In this document: positions 18,119-27,100 of the stretch, piece after piece
Position numbering within the stretch: the first letter of the stretch is position 1
How the letters are laid out: the number at the start of each line of letters is the position of its first letter
Origin: Lachnospiraceae bacterium
Lineage (GTDB): Bacteria; Bacillota; Clostridia; Lachnospirales; Lachnospiraceae
DNA: 54,769 bases
Direction of reading: 5' to 3'
Assembly (NCBI GenBank): GCA_017442865.1
Contig: JAFRXK010000048.1
Span: forward strand, 1 to 54,769
Notes under the pieces: generated by a model
What the model was told of the DNA's origin: nothing
Database searches by the model: none
What the model saw: the letters and a program-made list of their open reading frames with translations, nothing else
Position numbers and translations under genes: made by a program

Positions 18119-19186
18119 TTACACTTCCAGCTTCATGTCGCCTTCTTTTATTACTTTATACTTTCTCATAATCTCTGAAACCACAAATGCTATAACGCCC
18201 GGAAGAATTACCTGCACGAGAAGAATTTCTCCGAGTACAAGCCAGCCGTTTACGCCCTCAGCCGTCATGGTGTTAAAGGTCATAATCTGACCCACAAGTC
18301 CTGATGTACCCATACCTGAGCCGGTAGCGTTACAGGTCATCTTAAGCAGCCACGAGGATATAGGTCCTGTGATGGCGCTTGCTATAATCGCCGGAAGCCA
18401 GATGACAGGTTTTTTCATGATGTTCGGCACCTGAAGCATACTTGTGCCTACGCCCTGTGCAATAAGTCCGCCCATCTTGTTCTCTCTGTAGCTTGCAACT
18501 GCAAAGCCGACCATATTTGCCGAGCAACCTGCGCATGCAGCGCCTGCCGCGATACCGCTAAGTCCCATGCTTACGCCGATTGCAGCCGAGCTAATCGGCA
18601 ATGTAAGAATCATACCCATAAGTACGGAAACTATAATACCCATAAGGAACGGCTGCTGCTCTGTTCCCCAGTTTACAAGCTCACCGAGCCATGTCATAAA
18701 TGATGAAATAGGCGGTCCTGCCAAAAGTCCGACAATACTTCCTGAAATAATTGATACAAACGGAGTTACTATTATATCTACCTTCGTCTTGCCTGACACG
18801 AGATTTCCTAAGTCAATAGCAACCATTGCTGCTATAAATGCTCCCATCGGCTCGCCAACGCCTGACAGCATCATAGTACCATCCACAAGAATTGCACCCG
18901 ATATAATTTTCGCCGCAAAAGAGCCTACCATACCTGCTGTTGCTGCAGATACAGTAACTAACGGTGAAGATTTAAACTTTCCCGCAACGCCTACACCAAT
19001 GCCTGCGCCGGTTATAATCTTTGCAACGGTTCCAATCATATTAAGATAATTCCCGACTGTTCCACCGATAAGCGATGCAATCTGGCAAATAATCGTTCCG
19101 ATTATAAGAGTTGCAAACAGGCCCATGGCCATACCGCTGAGTCCCTCAATAAAAATGTGATTCAGAATCTTCTTGATTTTCTGCAT
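18119..19186 (-). CDS. PTS IIC-like sugar permease (PTS_EIIC_2 family), stand-alone
   Basis: The 355-residue protein has about nine to ten hydrophobic, Gly/Ala-rich segments and belongs by pattern to the PTS_EIIC_2 type: FIEGLSGMAMGLFATLIIGTI near the start, GAGIGVGVAGKFKSSPLVTVSAATAG near residue 65, and GGLIAQGVGTSMLQVPNIMKKP near residue 270. No IIA or IIB domain is fused or adjacent, so its phosphorylation partners, if any, are elsewhere. I chose ATG 19186 (MQKIKKILNHIFIEG). The strong GGGAGG lies twelve bases upstream, next to a short overlapping frame at 19162-19194. Substrate unknown. Confidence 0.82.
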   Translation of the reverse strand: MQKIKKILNHIFIEGLSGMAMGLFATLIIGTIICQIASLIGGTVGNYLNMIGTVAKIITGAGIGVGVAGKFKSSPLVTVSAATAGMVGSFAAKIISGAILVDGTMMLSGVGEPMGAFIAAMVAIDLGNLVSGKTKVDIIVTPFVSIISGSIVGLLAGPPISSFMTWLGELVNWGTEQQPFLMGIIVSVLMGMILTLPISSAAIGVSMGLSGIAAGAACAGCSANMVGFAVASYRENKMGGLIAQGVGTSMLQVPNIMKKPVIWLPAIIASAITGPISSWLLKMTCNATGSGMGTSGLVGQIMTFNTMTAEGVNGWLVLGEILLVQVILPGVIAFVVSEIMRKYKVIKEGDMKLEV

Positions 19187-19194
19187 AACAGCAT
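19162..19194 (-). other. Possible 10-codon leader frame overlapping the PTS IIC start
   Basis: An ATG at 19194 lies at good distance behind GGGAGG and opens MLLCRKSRRF, ending at TGA 19162-19164. It overlaps the permease start in another frame. The permease ATG 19186 itself is twelve bases from the same box. It could be a translational decoy or chance. Confidence 0.3.
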
Positions 19195-19274
19195 AATTCC
19201 TCCCGAAATGAAATATAATATGTACTGGCCGATAATTCCGCCAGCTTATTAGCACAGATTATACACCTGCATTT

Positions 19275-19329
19275 TGTATCTTGCAAGATACATATTAAAA
19301 CTAATATTGTTTTTTTGCAAAAACAATAT
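19275..19329. promoter_or_regulatory. Two dyads between divergent PTS IIC and amidase genes
   Basis: Positions 19275-19292 form a perfect 18-bp palindrome, TGTATCTTGCAAGATACA, which looks like a dimeric repressor operator. Twelve bases further, 19304-19329 forms an 11-bp perfect stem with a TTGC centre. Both lie in the shared upstream region of the divergent genes, 89 bp or more from the permease start. No regulator gene is adjacent. Confidence 0.55.
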
Positions 19330-19370
19330 GTAATATTTTGTGTAAAACAGCTTTCATAATTATTTTTTTA

Positions 19371-19379
19371 TGCTATAAT
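19371..19379 (+). promoter_or_regulatory. Extended -10 promoter of the amidase gene
   Basis: TGCTATAAT (19371-19379) is a perfect extended -10 element 48 bp before the first possible start codon. No good -35 hexamer is visible, as is usual for extended -10 promoters. Confidence 0.5.
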
Positions 19380-19426
19380 ATCTAATATGATATTTTAAAC
19401 ATAAAATAATTATCAAAGTTCTTCAA

Positions 19427-20425
19427 ATGGAGATTATTAGAACTATGACTGACAATAGAAATAAAAAAAGGCTCTTACCTTCCGAAAAAAGAAGGCGCAG
19501 AAGAATAGTCATGCTGAATCGTACTCTCTTCGGAATAGTATGTCTGCTTTTGCTTGCATTTATTACATATACGATACACCTTGTTCTTGGATTTATTTTC
19601 CCGGACAAGCCGGCAGAATACGTTATTTCAGGAAATGAAGTCACAACCGAAGCCTCACAGGCTGACTCTGCGAATACTGCAGCTTCAGGCTCCAATACCA
19701 ACGGCACATCTTTGCACCAAGACACCGAGACAGACGTTTTCAATGATGAACCGGCTGCTCATGCATCTGGTGAGGCTATGAATAACAGCAACGGGACCAC
19801 AGCTGCAAGCACTGATGACATTTCATTGGATTATCCGTACTCGCTGTATCACAGCAAGACTATATGCCTGGATGCCGGCCACGGCGGCAGCGATACCGGT
19901 GCACATGATAGCAAAGGCAGCAATGAAAGCGATCAGAACCTTACGATGGTTTTAACGCTCAAGGAAGAGCTGGAAAAATACCATTTCAATGTGGTTTTAA
20001 CCAGAAGCACCGACGAGTTTGTATCCTTACAGGAGCGGTGCTCAATTGCAAACAATGCTTCTGCCGACCTTTTAATTTCAATACACCGGAACTCATTTCC
20101 ACAGGACAGCACAATATGCGGAGTTGAAGCCTGGGTATGCAGTACAAAGCCTGCTAAAGATACTGCCATAGCACAAAAAATAATAAACAGCCTTGAAAAA
20201 GTGTATATAACCGGCAACAGAGGCGTCCGCTATGGCGCAAGAGATATAGACGATGGTGAAGGCGAGGACTATATCATAAATAAAGCCTCAAATATGCCAA
20301 GCCTGCTTCTTGAGATGGGCTATATGTCAAACTCAGAGGATAACCTGTTATTTGATGTTTATATGAAGGAATACTGCCAGGCAATAGCAAGGGGACTTGC
20401 GGATTATTGTCTGAACAACAAATAA
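19427..20425 (+). CDS. Membrane-anchored N-acetylmuramoyl-L-alanine amidase (Amidase_3)
   Basis: The 332-residue protein has a basic N-terminus (KKRLLPSEKRRRRR), one membrane segment at about 33-53, a low-complexity Ser/Thr/Asn linker to about residue 145, and an Amidase_3 domain to the end. Zinc ligands are visible as His in CLDAGHGGSDTG (about 149), His in LLISIHRNSF (about 220), and a Glu in the segment after GAHDSKGSNESDQN. The catalytic Glu is in SLLLEMGYMSN (about 298). It cleaves the lactyl amide bond between MurNAc and the stem peptide. ATG 19427 and ATG 19445 are both possible; GGAG at 19429-19432 would fit the second only loosely. Confidence 0.9.
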   Translation: MEIIRTMTDNRNKKRLLPSEKRRRRRIVMLNRTLFGIVCLLLLAFITYTIHLVLGFIFPDKPAEYVISGNEVTTEASQADSANTAASGSNTNGTSLHQDTETDVFNDEPAAHASGEAMNNSNGTTAASTDDISLDYPYSLYHSKTICLDAGHGGSDTGAHDSKGSNESDQNLTMVLTLKEELEKYHFNVVLTRSTDEFVSLQERCSIANNASADLLISIHRNSFPQDSTICGVEAWVCSTKPAKDTAIAQKIINSLEKVYITGNRGVRYGARDIDDGEGEDYIINKASNMPSLLLEMGYMSNSEDNLLFDVYMKEYCQAIARGLADYCLNNK

Positions 20426-20427
20426 TA

Positions 20428-20486
20428 TATATATCGGGGCGCAAATGTTATACCTGTTTTGTACAACATTTGCGCCACGATATATG
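20428..20486. repeat. Long hairpin after the amidase gene
   Basis: A stem of about 20 bp with two mismatches brackets a 15-base loop. The inner arm GCGCAAATGTT pairs perfectly with AACATTTGCGC, and outer ATATATCG pairs with CGATATAT. There is no T-run, so it is not a classic terminator, though it could halt transcription. Confidence 0.6.
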
Positions 20487-20504
20487 TTACGCTTCATTAA
20501 AATA

Positions 20505-20620
20505 GTATATGTTTTATACAGCATTTAATTGTATATGTTTTATACAGCATTTGAACCATGCCTTACACTACTCTTAATTAATCTTACTGCAAACGACTAT
20601 ATGTACATTATACAGTATTT
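20505..20620. repeat. Three copies of a TATATG...TATACAG motif
   Basis: Two 22-bp copies (20505-20526 and 20531-20552) are identical and 26 bp apart. A third, diverged copy lies at about 20598-20620. Each has an internal TGTAT...ATACA dyad. The rest of 20426-20693 shows no gene. Confidence 0.6.
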
Positions 20621-20693
20621 GTACCACACTTAACACAATACCTCTCCAAGTATAACGTCTCTTAAATAACAAAACCGAATACCGTCTGCACTT

Positions 20694-21347
20694 CTATGCC
20701 TCATTTTTTTCTGAGAGTCCAGCAAGCTTAAGCATTTTATCCTTAAAAAGCATATTAAATACCTTTACTACCCTTCCGGTAAGAATTACTGCCACTACAG
20801 TACCAATTCCTACACCGTAGATTTTTCCGGCAAGCAGCAGTCCGACAGTGCATGTCAGAAGAATGCTTATCGCATCAACAGTATTCTTTCCAAAGCCCAT
20901 ATCCTTCTTAAGCGCATTTCCTACAGACCTTGCAAGCCCGTCTGCAGGATTCGGCACATAGTCCATATTTACTGTCAGGGAAATACCTATTCCAATAAGT
21001 ACAACCGCAAAAATGAGCACCACTATCTGCAGCCACATTATCTTCGGCACATCCTTCAAAAACCTTCCGAACACCTCAAGAAGCGTGCTGAACGCAAATG
21101 CAAATGGCACCTGAAACAAAAGCTTGATGCTTCTGCTCGATTTATCTATCAAATATTGAATGACAACAAACGACGCATACACAAAAAAAGCAATAACACT
21201 GAAATTCACGCCCGCAATCTGTGAAACACTATATGGAAAAGATATTATTGGCGAAACGCCCAGTCCCGCCTTAGTATTCAACATAATTCCAAACGCCAGA
21301 ATCACACAGCCTGCTATGTAAAAAACCACTCTAAAAAACTTATTCAT
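20694..21347 (-). CDS. YczE/YitT-like integral membrane protein
   Basis: The start is set at ATG 21347 behind an excellent GGGAGG (217 residues, MNKFFRVVFYIAGCVILAFG). Five to six hydrophobic segments are evident. The LAFGIMLNTKAGLGVSPI, MDYVPNPADGLARSVG and GVGIGTVVAVILTGRVVKVFN segments are typical of the YczE/YyaS membrane family. The molecular function of that family is not established. The gene diverges from the ATPase gene at 21646. An upstream in-frame extension to 21383 lacks a ribosome binding site. Confidence 0.8.
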   Translation of the reverse strand: MNKFFRVVFYIAGCVILAFGIMLNTKAGLGVSPIISFPYSVSQIAGVNFSVIAFFVYASFVVIQYLIDKSSRSIKLLFQVPFAFAFSTLLEVFGRFLKDVPKIMWLQIVVLIFAVVLIGIGISLTVNMDYVPNPADGLARSVGNALKKDMGFGKNTVDAISILLTCTVGLLLAGKIYGVGIGTVVAVILTGRVVKVFNMLFKDKMLKLAGLSEKNEA

Positions 21348-21574
21348 ATATACCTCCCGTAATAAAATATCCTCAATTTCCAAAGTGTGCCAGTTTTTTA
21401 TCCTTTATCACATTTTTTCATACGTCACTTGACACTATCAAAAATCAGCACTTGACATTTTAGCACTAAAATAAATTTTAATAAATATTTTTTTCAAGCC
21501 TTTTTTCTGAAAGCGTGTTATTTTACAATCAGTTGCTAAATTGCAATTTTAGTTGTCAAATTGTTGTCATATTG

Positions 21575-21603
21575 TTGACTTTTTTAAACGTATCTGCTAA
21601 ACT
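21575..21603 (+). promoter_or_regulatory. Promoter of the AlbA_2/Schlafen ATPase gene
   Basis: TTGACT (21575-21580), a 17-bp spacer and TAAACT (21598-21603), with TGC extending the -10, give a credible sigma-A promoter 43 bp upstream of the ATG. Just before it the sequence repeats ATTGTTG-type words, and CACTTGACA occurs twice at about 21426 and 21450. These could be regulator half-sites. Confidence 0.5.
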
Positions 21604-21645
21604 ACAAACAGATTGACCTCTACCTGATTACAAGGAGATGATTTT

Positions 21646-23202
21646 ATGCAGCAGTATGAATTGAAAGATTTAGTATATGAAATTCAGAAGCAGAAAACAG
21701 AACGTCAGAATGTTGAGCTTAAAGCCTCACATGGTGGTTTTCCATCAAGAATCTACGACACACTGTCTTCGTTTTCAAATCAAAATGAGGGTGGAATTAT
21801 TATTTTCGGAATAACCGACAAGCCCGAGTACAAGGTTGTCGGTGTCTATGATGCCGAAGATGTCCAGAAAAAGATTATGGAGCATTGCAATCAGATGGAG
21901 CCACTGGTCAGGGCTGTAATCACCGTATGTGAGATAGATGGCAGGATGATTGTATCAGCAGAGATACCAAGCGTTGAATTGTCACGCAGACCGGTATTTT
22001 ATAAGGGACAGGGCCGGTTAAGAGGCTCTTATGTGCGTGTAGGCGATGCAGATGAACCCATGACAGAATATGAGGTTTACAGCTATGAAGCCTTTCGAAG
22101 ACGTATGCGGGATGATTTAAGAACTGTAGAATCAGCCAGATTCAAGCTTTTTGATAAAGAGCGTATACAAACCTATCTTGACACAATAAAGGCCGACAGA
22201 GAGAACCTTGCGAAAAATGTTTCTGACGAGGATATTCTTGAGCTTATGGGTGTTACATCAGACGGCTATCCGACAATTGCAGGTCTTATGACATTTTCAC
22301 AATACCCGCAGACGTATTTCCCGCAGTTATGTATTACTGCAGTCGTAGTGCCCGGAACGGAGATTGGCGAAACCGGGGACGACGGCGAACGTTTCATTGA
22401 CAACAAGCGAATAACAGGTGCTATTCCGGACATGGTTAAGGAGGCTGTCGAATTTGTCCGCAGGAACAGTCGCACAAAGACAATCATATCCGAGGACGGA
22501 CAAAGAACAGATAAGCCCGAGTACCCTATTCAGGCAGTAAGAGAAGCTGTTCTGAATGCACTTATTCATCGTGATTACAGCATTTATACTGAAGGAATTC
22601 CTGTGCAGATAGAGATGTACCGCGACAGACTGGAAATCACAAGCAGCGGCAGCCTTTTTGGATCCATGACTGTTGACATGCTTGGGAAAATAAGACCTGA
22701 AGCAAGGAATGCTGCGCTTGCAAACATGCTGGAGGTTCTTCATGTAACCGAAAACCGGTATTCCGGTATTCCAACTATTAAAAAATCTCTTGCAGATGCC
22801 GGGCTTCCTGAAGCAATTTTTGAAGTAAAGCATGGTGAATTTAAAGTCATATTCAGGAACAACATATATAACTCAGCATTCTATCAGCACACTAAAGGAA
22901 AATCAACTGTCAGACACAGCAGGGTTTCTGAAGCTTATTCAACATATAGCTCTATGCATGATTATTCAGCATATGACTCTGCACAGTCAGAATATGAATT
23001 TATTGATAAGACAAATCTTGATGATGCAATTTTAGCTTTCTGTCAAGTTCCAAGAAGCAGAGCTGAACTGGTTGCCTTCACAGGCATGTCAAGATATCAT
23101 ACAATGTCTGCCTACGTACAACCGTTAGTAGATAAAGGTCTGCTCATGCTTACTCTGCCCGAGAAGCCAAAAAGCTCAAGGCAGCGCTATGTAAGAACAT
23201 AA
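21646..23202 (+). CDS. AlbA_2/Schlafen-type DNA-binding ATPase-like regulator
   Basis: This 518-residue protein follows AAGGAG and ATG 21646. The AlbA_2 domain (about 10-140) shows QNVELKASHGGFPSRIYDTLSSFSNQNEGGIIIFGITD. The middle has a HATPase_c_4-like region with PIQAVREAVLNALIHRDYSIYTEGIPVQIEMYRDRLEITSSG (about 285-330), where Asn-Ala and His-Arg-Asp are the conserved pieces. The C-terminus (about 445-518) looks like a winged helix (CQVPRSRAELVAFTGMSRYHTMSAYVQPLVDKGLL). Such proteins are annotated as transcriptional regulators or ATP-dependent helicase-like factors; their biochemical role is poorly known. It is monocistronic here. Confidence 0.85.
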   Translation: MQQYELKDLVYEIQKQKTERQNVELKASHGGFPSRIYDTLSSFSNQNEGGIIIFGITDKPEYKVVGVYDAEDVQKKIMEHCNQMEPLVRAVITVCEIDGRMIVSAEIPSVELSRRPVFYKGQGRLRGSYVRVGDADEPMTEYEVYSYEAFRRRMRDDLRTVESARFKLFDKERIQTYLDTIKADRENLAKNVSDEDILELMGVTSDGYPTIAGLMTFSQYPQTYFPQLCITAVVVPGTEIGETGDDGERFIDNKRITGAIPDMVKEAVEFVRRNSRTKTIISEDGQRTDKPEYPIQAVREAVLNALIHRDYSIYTEGIPVQIEMYRDRLEITSSGSLFGSMTVDMLGKIRPEARNAALANMLEVLHVTENRYSGIPTIKKSLADAGLPEAIFEVKHGEFKVIFRNNIYNSAFYQHTKGKSTVRHSRVSEAYSTYSSMHDYSAYDSAQSEYEFIDKTNLDDAILAFCQVPRSRAELVAFTGMSRYHTMSAYVQPLVDKGLLMLTLPEKPKSSRQRYVRT

Positions 23203-23287
23203 CCGTTAAATTTCATATAACCATATTGAGGGTGTCCAAAATGCTTAACGCAATTGTGACACCCTTACACTTTTACACATTGCAATT

Positions 23288-23328
23288 TTGCGGCGGCTTC
23301 GCCGCCGCAAGCATTTACCGCCGGTAAA
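23288..23328 (+). terminator. GC-rich double hairpin after the AlbA_2 gene
   Basis: A perfect 10-bp stem (23288-23297 with 23301-23310, loop TTC) is followed by a small second hairpin, TTTACC-GCC-GGTAAA (23314-23328). There is no long T-run. It may end transcription or be a relic of the repeat modules that follow. Confidence 0.45.
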
Positions 23329-23340
23329 AACTTTCATCCC

Positions 23341-24094
23341 AACTTGCTCTAAACCACAGCAAAATGCCCCCGGTTATCTGTTTTCCTTCATTCTGTTATC
23401 TGCATAAATTGTGTGAATATTTCTTCCACAGCAAGCGCCTACAAAAGAACTGTCACCGGCAGTTTCTTTGCATACTTTGGTATTGGAGGCGGCGAAGCCG
23501 CCGGAAACGTTGCTTGCGTGGATACTCATTCTAACTACAGCCTGTTCCAACTTACTCTAAACCACAGCAAAATACCCCCCGGTTACTTTAGGTTGTATCA
23601 CATTCTGTATATTTAGTTTTTTGAATATTTATCCTTAGCAAGCGCCCCACCGGCGAAGCCTGAACAAAGCTTGCGTGGATATTTATTCTCTTACAAACTT
23701 GTTTTTATCACAGCAAAATACCCCCTTGGATTACTTGTTTTCCTTCATTCTGTTATCTGCATAAATTGTGTGAATATTTCTTCCGCAGCAAGCGCCTACA
23801 AAGGAACTGTCACCGGCAGTTCCTTTGCATACTTTGGTATTGAAGGCGGCGAAGCCGCCGGAAACGTTGCTTGCGTGGATACTCATTCTAACTACAGCCT
23901 GTTCCAACTTACTCTAAACCACAGCAAAATACCCCCGGTTACTTTAGGTTGTATCACATTCTGTATATTTAGTTTTTTGAATATTTATCCTTAGCAAGCG
24001 CCTTGAAGGCGAAGCCTGAACGAAGCTTGCGTGGATAAATTATTCAAAAAACTATAAATAAACAAAACTCTGATACATCTAAAGTAACCGGGGG
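23341..24094. repeat. Duplicated palindromic repeat modules, non-coding
   Basis: A composite of two modules (together about 360 bp) is present twice in tandem, roughly 23357-23713 and 23714-24070, at about 95% identity in the first module by eye. Each module has arms beginning with CCCCCGGTTA, a centre AGCAAGCGCC, a GGCGAAGCC core and a return arm GCTTGCGTGGATA. The last module, 23932-24094, is closed by an inverted arm ending AACCGGGGG, giving a 163-bp imperfect palindrome. Short open frames inside are repeat by-products. The block sits between the AlbA_2 gene and the end of purL. It may be a palindromic mobile element family. Confidence 0.75.
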
Positions 24095-24104
24095 CTACAC
24101 ACAT

Positions 24105-27100
24105 TTATTTGAAGTACTCCACGCCTGACTCAAATATCTTCATATCCTGCTCTCCATAGATATTGATTGCGACGCTGTCGCCTCTTCTCTCTGAATGAGC
24201 CATCTTTCCGAGTATACGTCCGTCAGGGCTTGTGATGCCCTCTATTGCATAGAAGGAACCGTTCGGATTCCAGTACTCGTCCATTGTAGCGTTGCCAAAC
24301 TCATCTACATACTGGGTTGCAACCTGTCCATTTTCAAAAAGCTTCTTTATCCACTCATCATTTGCAACGAAACGGCCCTCGCCGTGTGATGCAGGGTTGC
24401 AGTATACGCCGCCAAGCTTTGCTTTCTGAAGCCAAGGGGACTTATTTGTAACAACCTTTGTGTAAACCATCTTTGACACATGGCGGCCTATTGTATTGTA
24501 GGTAAGTGTTGGTGAATCTGCTGTCTGCGGACGAATCTGTCCATATGGCACAAGACCAAGCTTTATAAGTGCCTGGAAGCCGTTGCAGATACCGAGCATA
24601 AGTCCGTCACGCTCATTTAAAAGCTTCTCAACAGCCTCCTTCATACGCTCATTTCTAAACGCTGTTGCAAAGAACTTTGCTGAACCCTCCGGCTCGTCAC
24701 CTGCCGAGAAGCCGCCCGGGAACATAATAACCTGTGCCTGTGCAATAGCCTTTTCAAATATTTCAACCGAATCTCTTATATCCTCAGCGGTAATATTCTT
24801 AAGAACCTTTGTAATTACATTTGCTCCTGCCCTCTCAAATGCCTTTGTACTGTCATATTCGCAGTTTGTGCCCGGGAATACAGGAATAAATACTGTAGGT
24901 TTTGCGACCTTGTTCTTGCATACGTAAATGCTGTCAGCCTTGTAAAGAGGCTTCTGCACATCCTCCTGCTTAACGCCTGAAACTGTAGGGAATATCTTTT
25001 CAAGCGTGCCGCTCCATGCATCAAGCACATCATCAAGTGAAATACTCATATTGCCATAAGTAATATTCTTATCGTCATTTACTGAACCGATTACCTTGTA
25101 TGTTCCCTTGAGAGAATCGACTTTATCTGCCGGAACCTCTGCAACAATATTACCCCAGCCTGCAGCAAATAATTCATCTGCCGATACAGCCTCATTACAG
25201 ATTGAAACGCCAAGCTTGTTACCGAATGCCATCTTGCTTACGCTCTCGGCAAGACCGTTTCTCTCAACCTCGTATGCCGATATAATGTAGCCATTCTTGA
25301 TATTCTCATGGATTGCAGCATACTGCTTAATAATCTGTGCATATACAGGAAGGTCATATTCGTTCTTTTCAATCTCGAACAGCACAAGCCTGCTGCCTGC
25401 ACATTTAAGCTCCGGTGTAATAATAGTCTTGTCGCTTGCAACGTCAACCGCAAAAGAAACGAGTGTAGGAGGCACGTCCATATCATTAAATGTACCTGAC
25501 ATGGAATCCTTGCCGCCGATTGACGGAAGTCCGAAGCCCATCTGTGCTTCATATGCTCCAAGGAGCGCTGAGAATGGTGCTCCCCATCTCTTTGAGTCCT
25601 CGGTCATTCTCTGGAAATACTCCTGGAATGTGAATCTTATCTTTGAGAAATCTCCGCCTGCTGCCACAATCTTTGCAACTGATGATACTACCGCATACTG
25701 CGCACCATGGTATGGACTCCATGATGAAAGATACGGGTCGAAGCCATAGCTCATCATAGTTACAGTGTCTGTCTTGCCATTTAGCACAGGAAGCTTTGCA
25801 ACCATTGACTGTGTCTCGGTAAGCTGATACTTTCCGCCGTATGGCATGAATACCGAACCGGCTCCGATTGAACCGTCGAACATTTCCACAAGGCCCTTCT
25901 GTGAGCATACATTAAGGTCCTTAACCGTATTAAACCATTTTTCTTTTACATCAGTAACCGCTGCCTTCTCAAATGGCGTACCCTCTTTATTTGGAATTAC
26001 TACTGTAACGTCAGTCTCCTGATGAGCACCGTTTGTATCAAGGAAGGCTCTGCTAAGATCAACTATAGTCTTGCCTCTCCAGTTCATCACGAGACGCTTC
26101 TGCTCTGTAACCGTTGCAACTGTAACAGCCTCTAAGTTCTCCTCATTTGCATATGCAAGGAACTGTTCAACATCCTTCGGGTCAACTACAACTGCCATAC
26201 GCTCCTGTGACTCTGAGATTGCAATTTCAGTACCGTCGAGTCCGGCATATTTTTTCGGAACCTTATCAAGCTCAATAAACAGGCCGTCCGCAAGCTCGCC
26301 AATCGCAACCGATACGCCACCCGCACCAAAGTCATTACACTTCTTTATTAATTTGCTGACCTCTTCTCTTCTGAAAAGGCGCTGAATTTTTCTTTCTGTA
26401 GGAGGATTACCCTTCTGAACCTCTGCACCGCAGGTCTCGATTGATGCCTCTGTATGCACCTTTGATGAGCCTGTAGCACCACCGCAGCCGTCACGTCCTG
26501 TACGTCCGCCGAGCAGAATAATGATATCGCCCGGGTCAGAGTTTTCACGAATTACCGCACGTCTCGGAGCAGCACCCATAACCGCGCCTATTTCCATTCT
26601 CTTCGCTGCGTAATTCGGATGATAAATTTCCTTAACATAGCCTGTGGCAAGTCCAATCTGGTTGCCGTATGAGCTGTAACCGCTTGCTGCGCCGCGAACC
26701 AGCTTCTTCTGCGGAAGCTTGCCCTTCATAGTCTGTGAAACTGGCACTGTCGGGTCAGCCGCACCGGTAATACGCATAGCCTGATATACATAGGTACGTC
26801 CTGAAAGCGGGTCACGAATAGCGCCGCCAAGACAGGTTGCCGCACCACCGAAAGGCTCTATCTCTGTAGGATGATTGTGCGTCTCATTCTTGAAGTTTAC
26901 AAGCCATTCCTCTGTCACGCCGTCAACCTCTACAGGAACCACAATACTGCAGGCATTTATCTCGTCTGACTCTTCCTGGTCGTCAAGCTTGCCTTCTTTC
27001 TTAAGCTTTCTCATGGCAATAAGTGCAAGGTCCATAAGACACACAAACTTGTCCTTGCGTCCTGCAAATACATCTTCTCTTGTCGCAATGTATTTGTTGT

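Noticed and set aside
23413..23994. Two near-identical small open frames (67 and 107 codons) with a SAYKGTVTGSSFAYFG-like reading
   Set aside because: They arise because the palindromic repeat modules are duplicated; there is no ribosome binding site, and the similarity is at DNA level on both strands.
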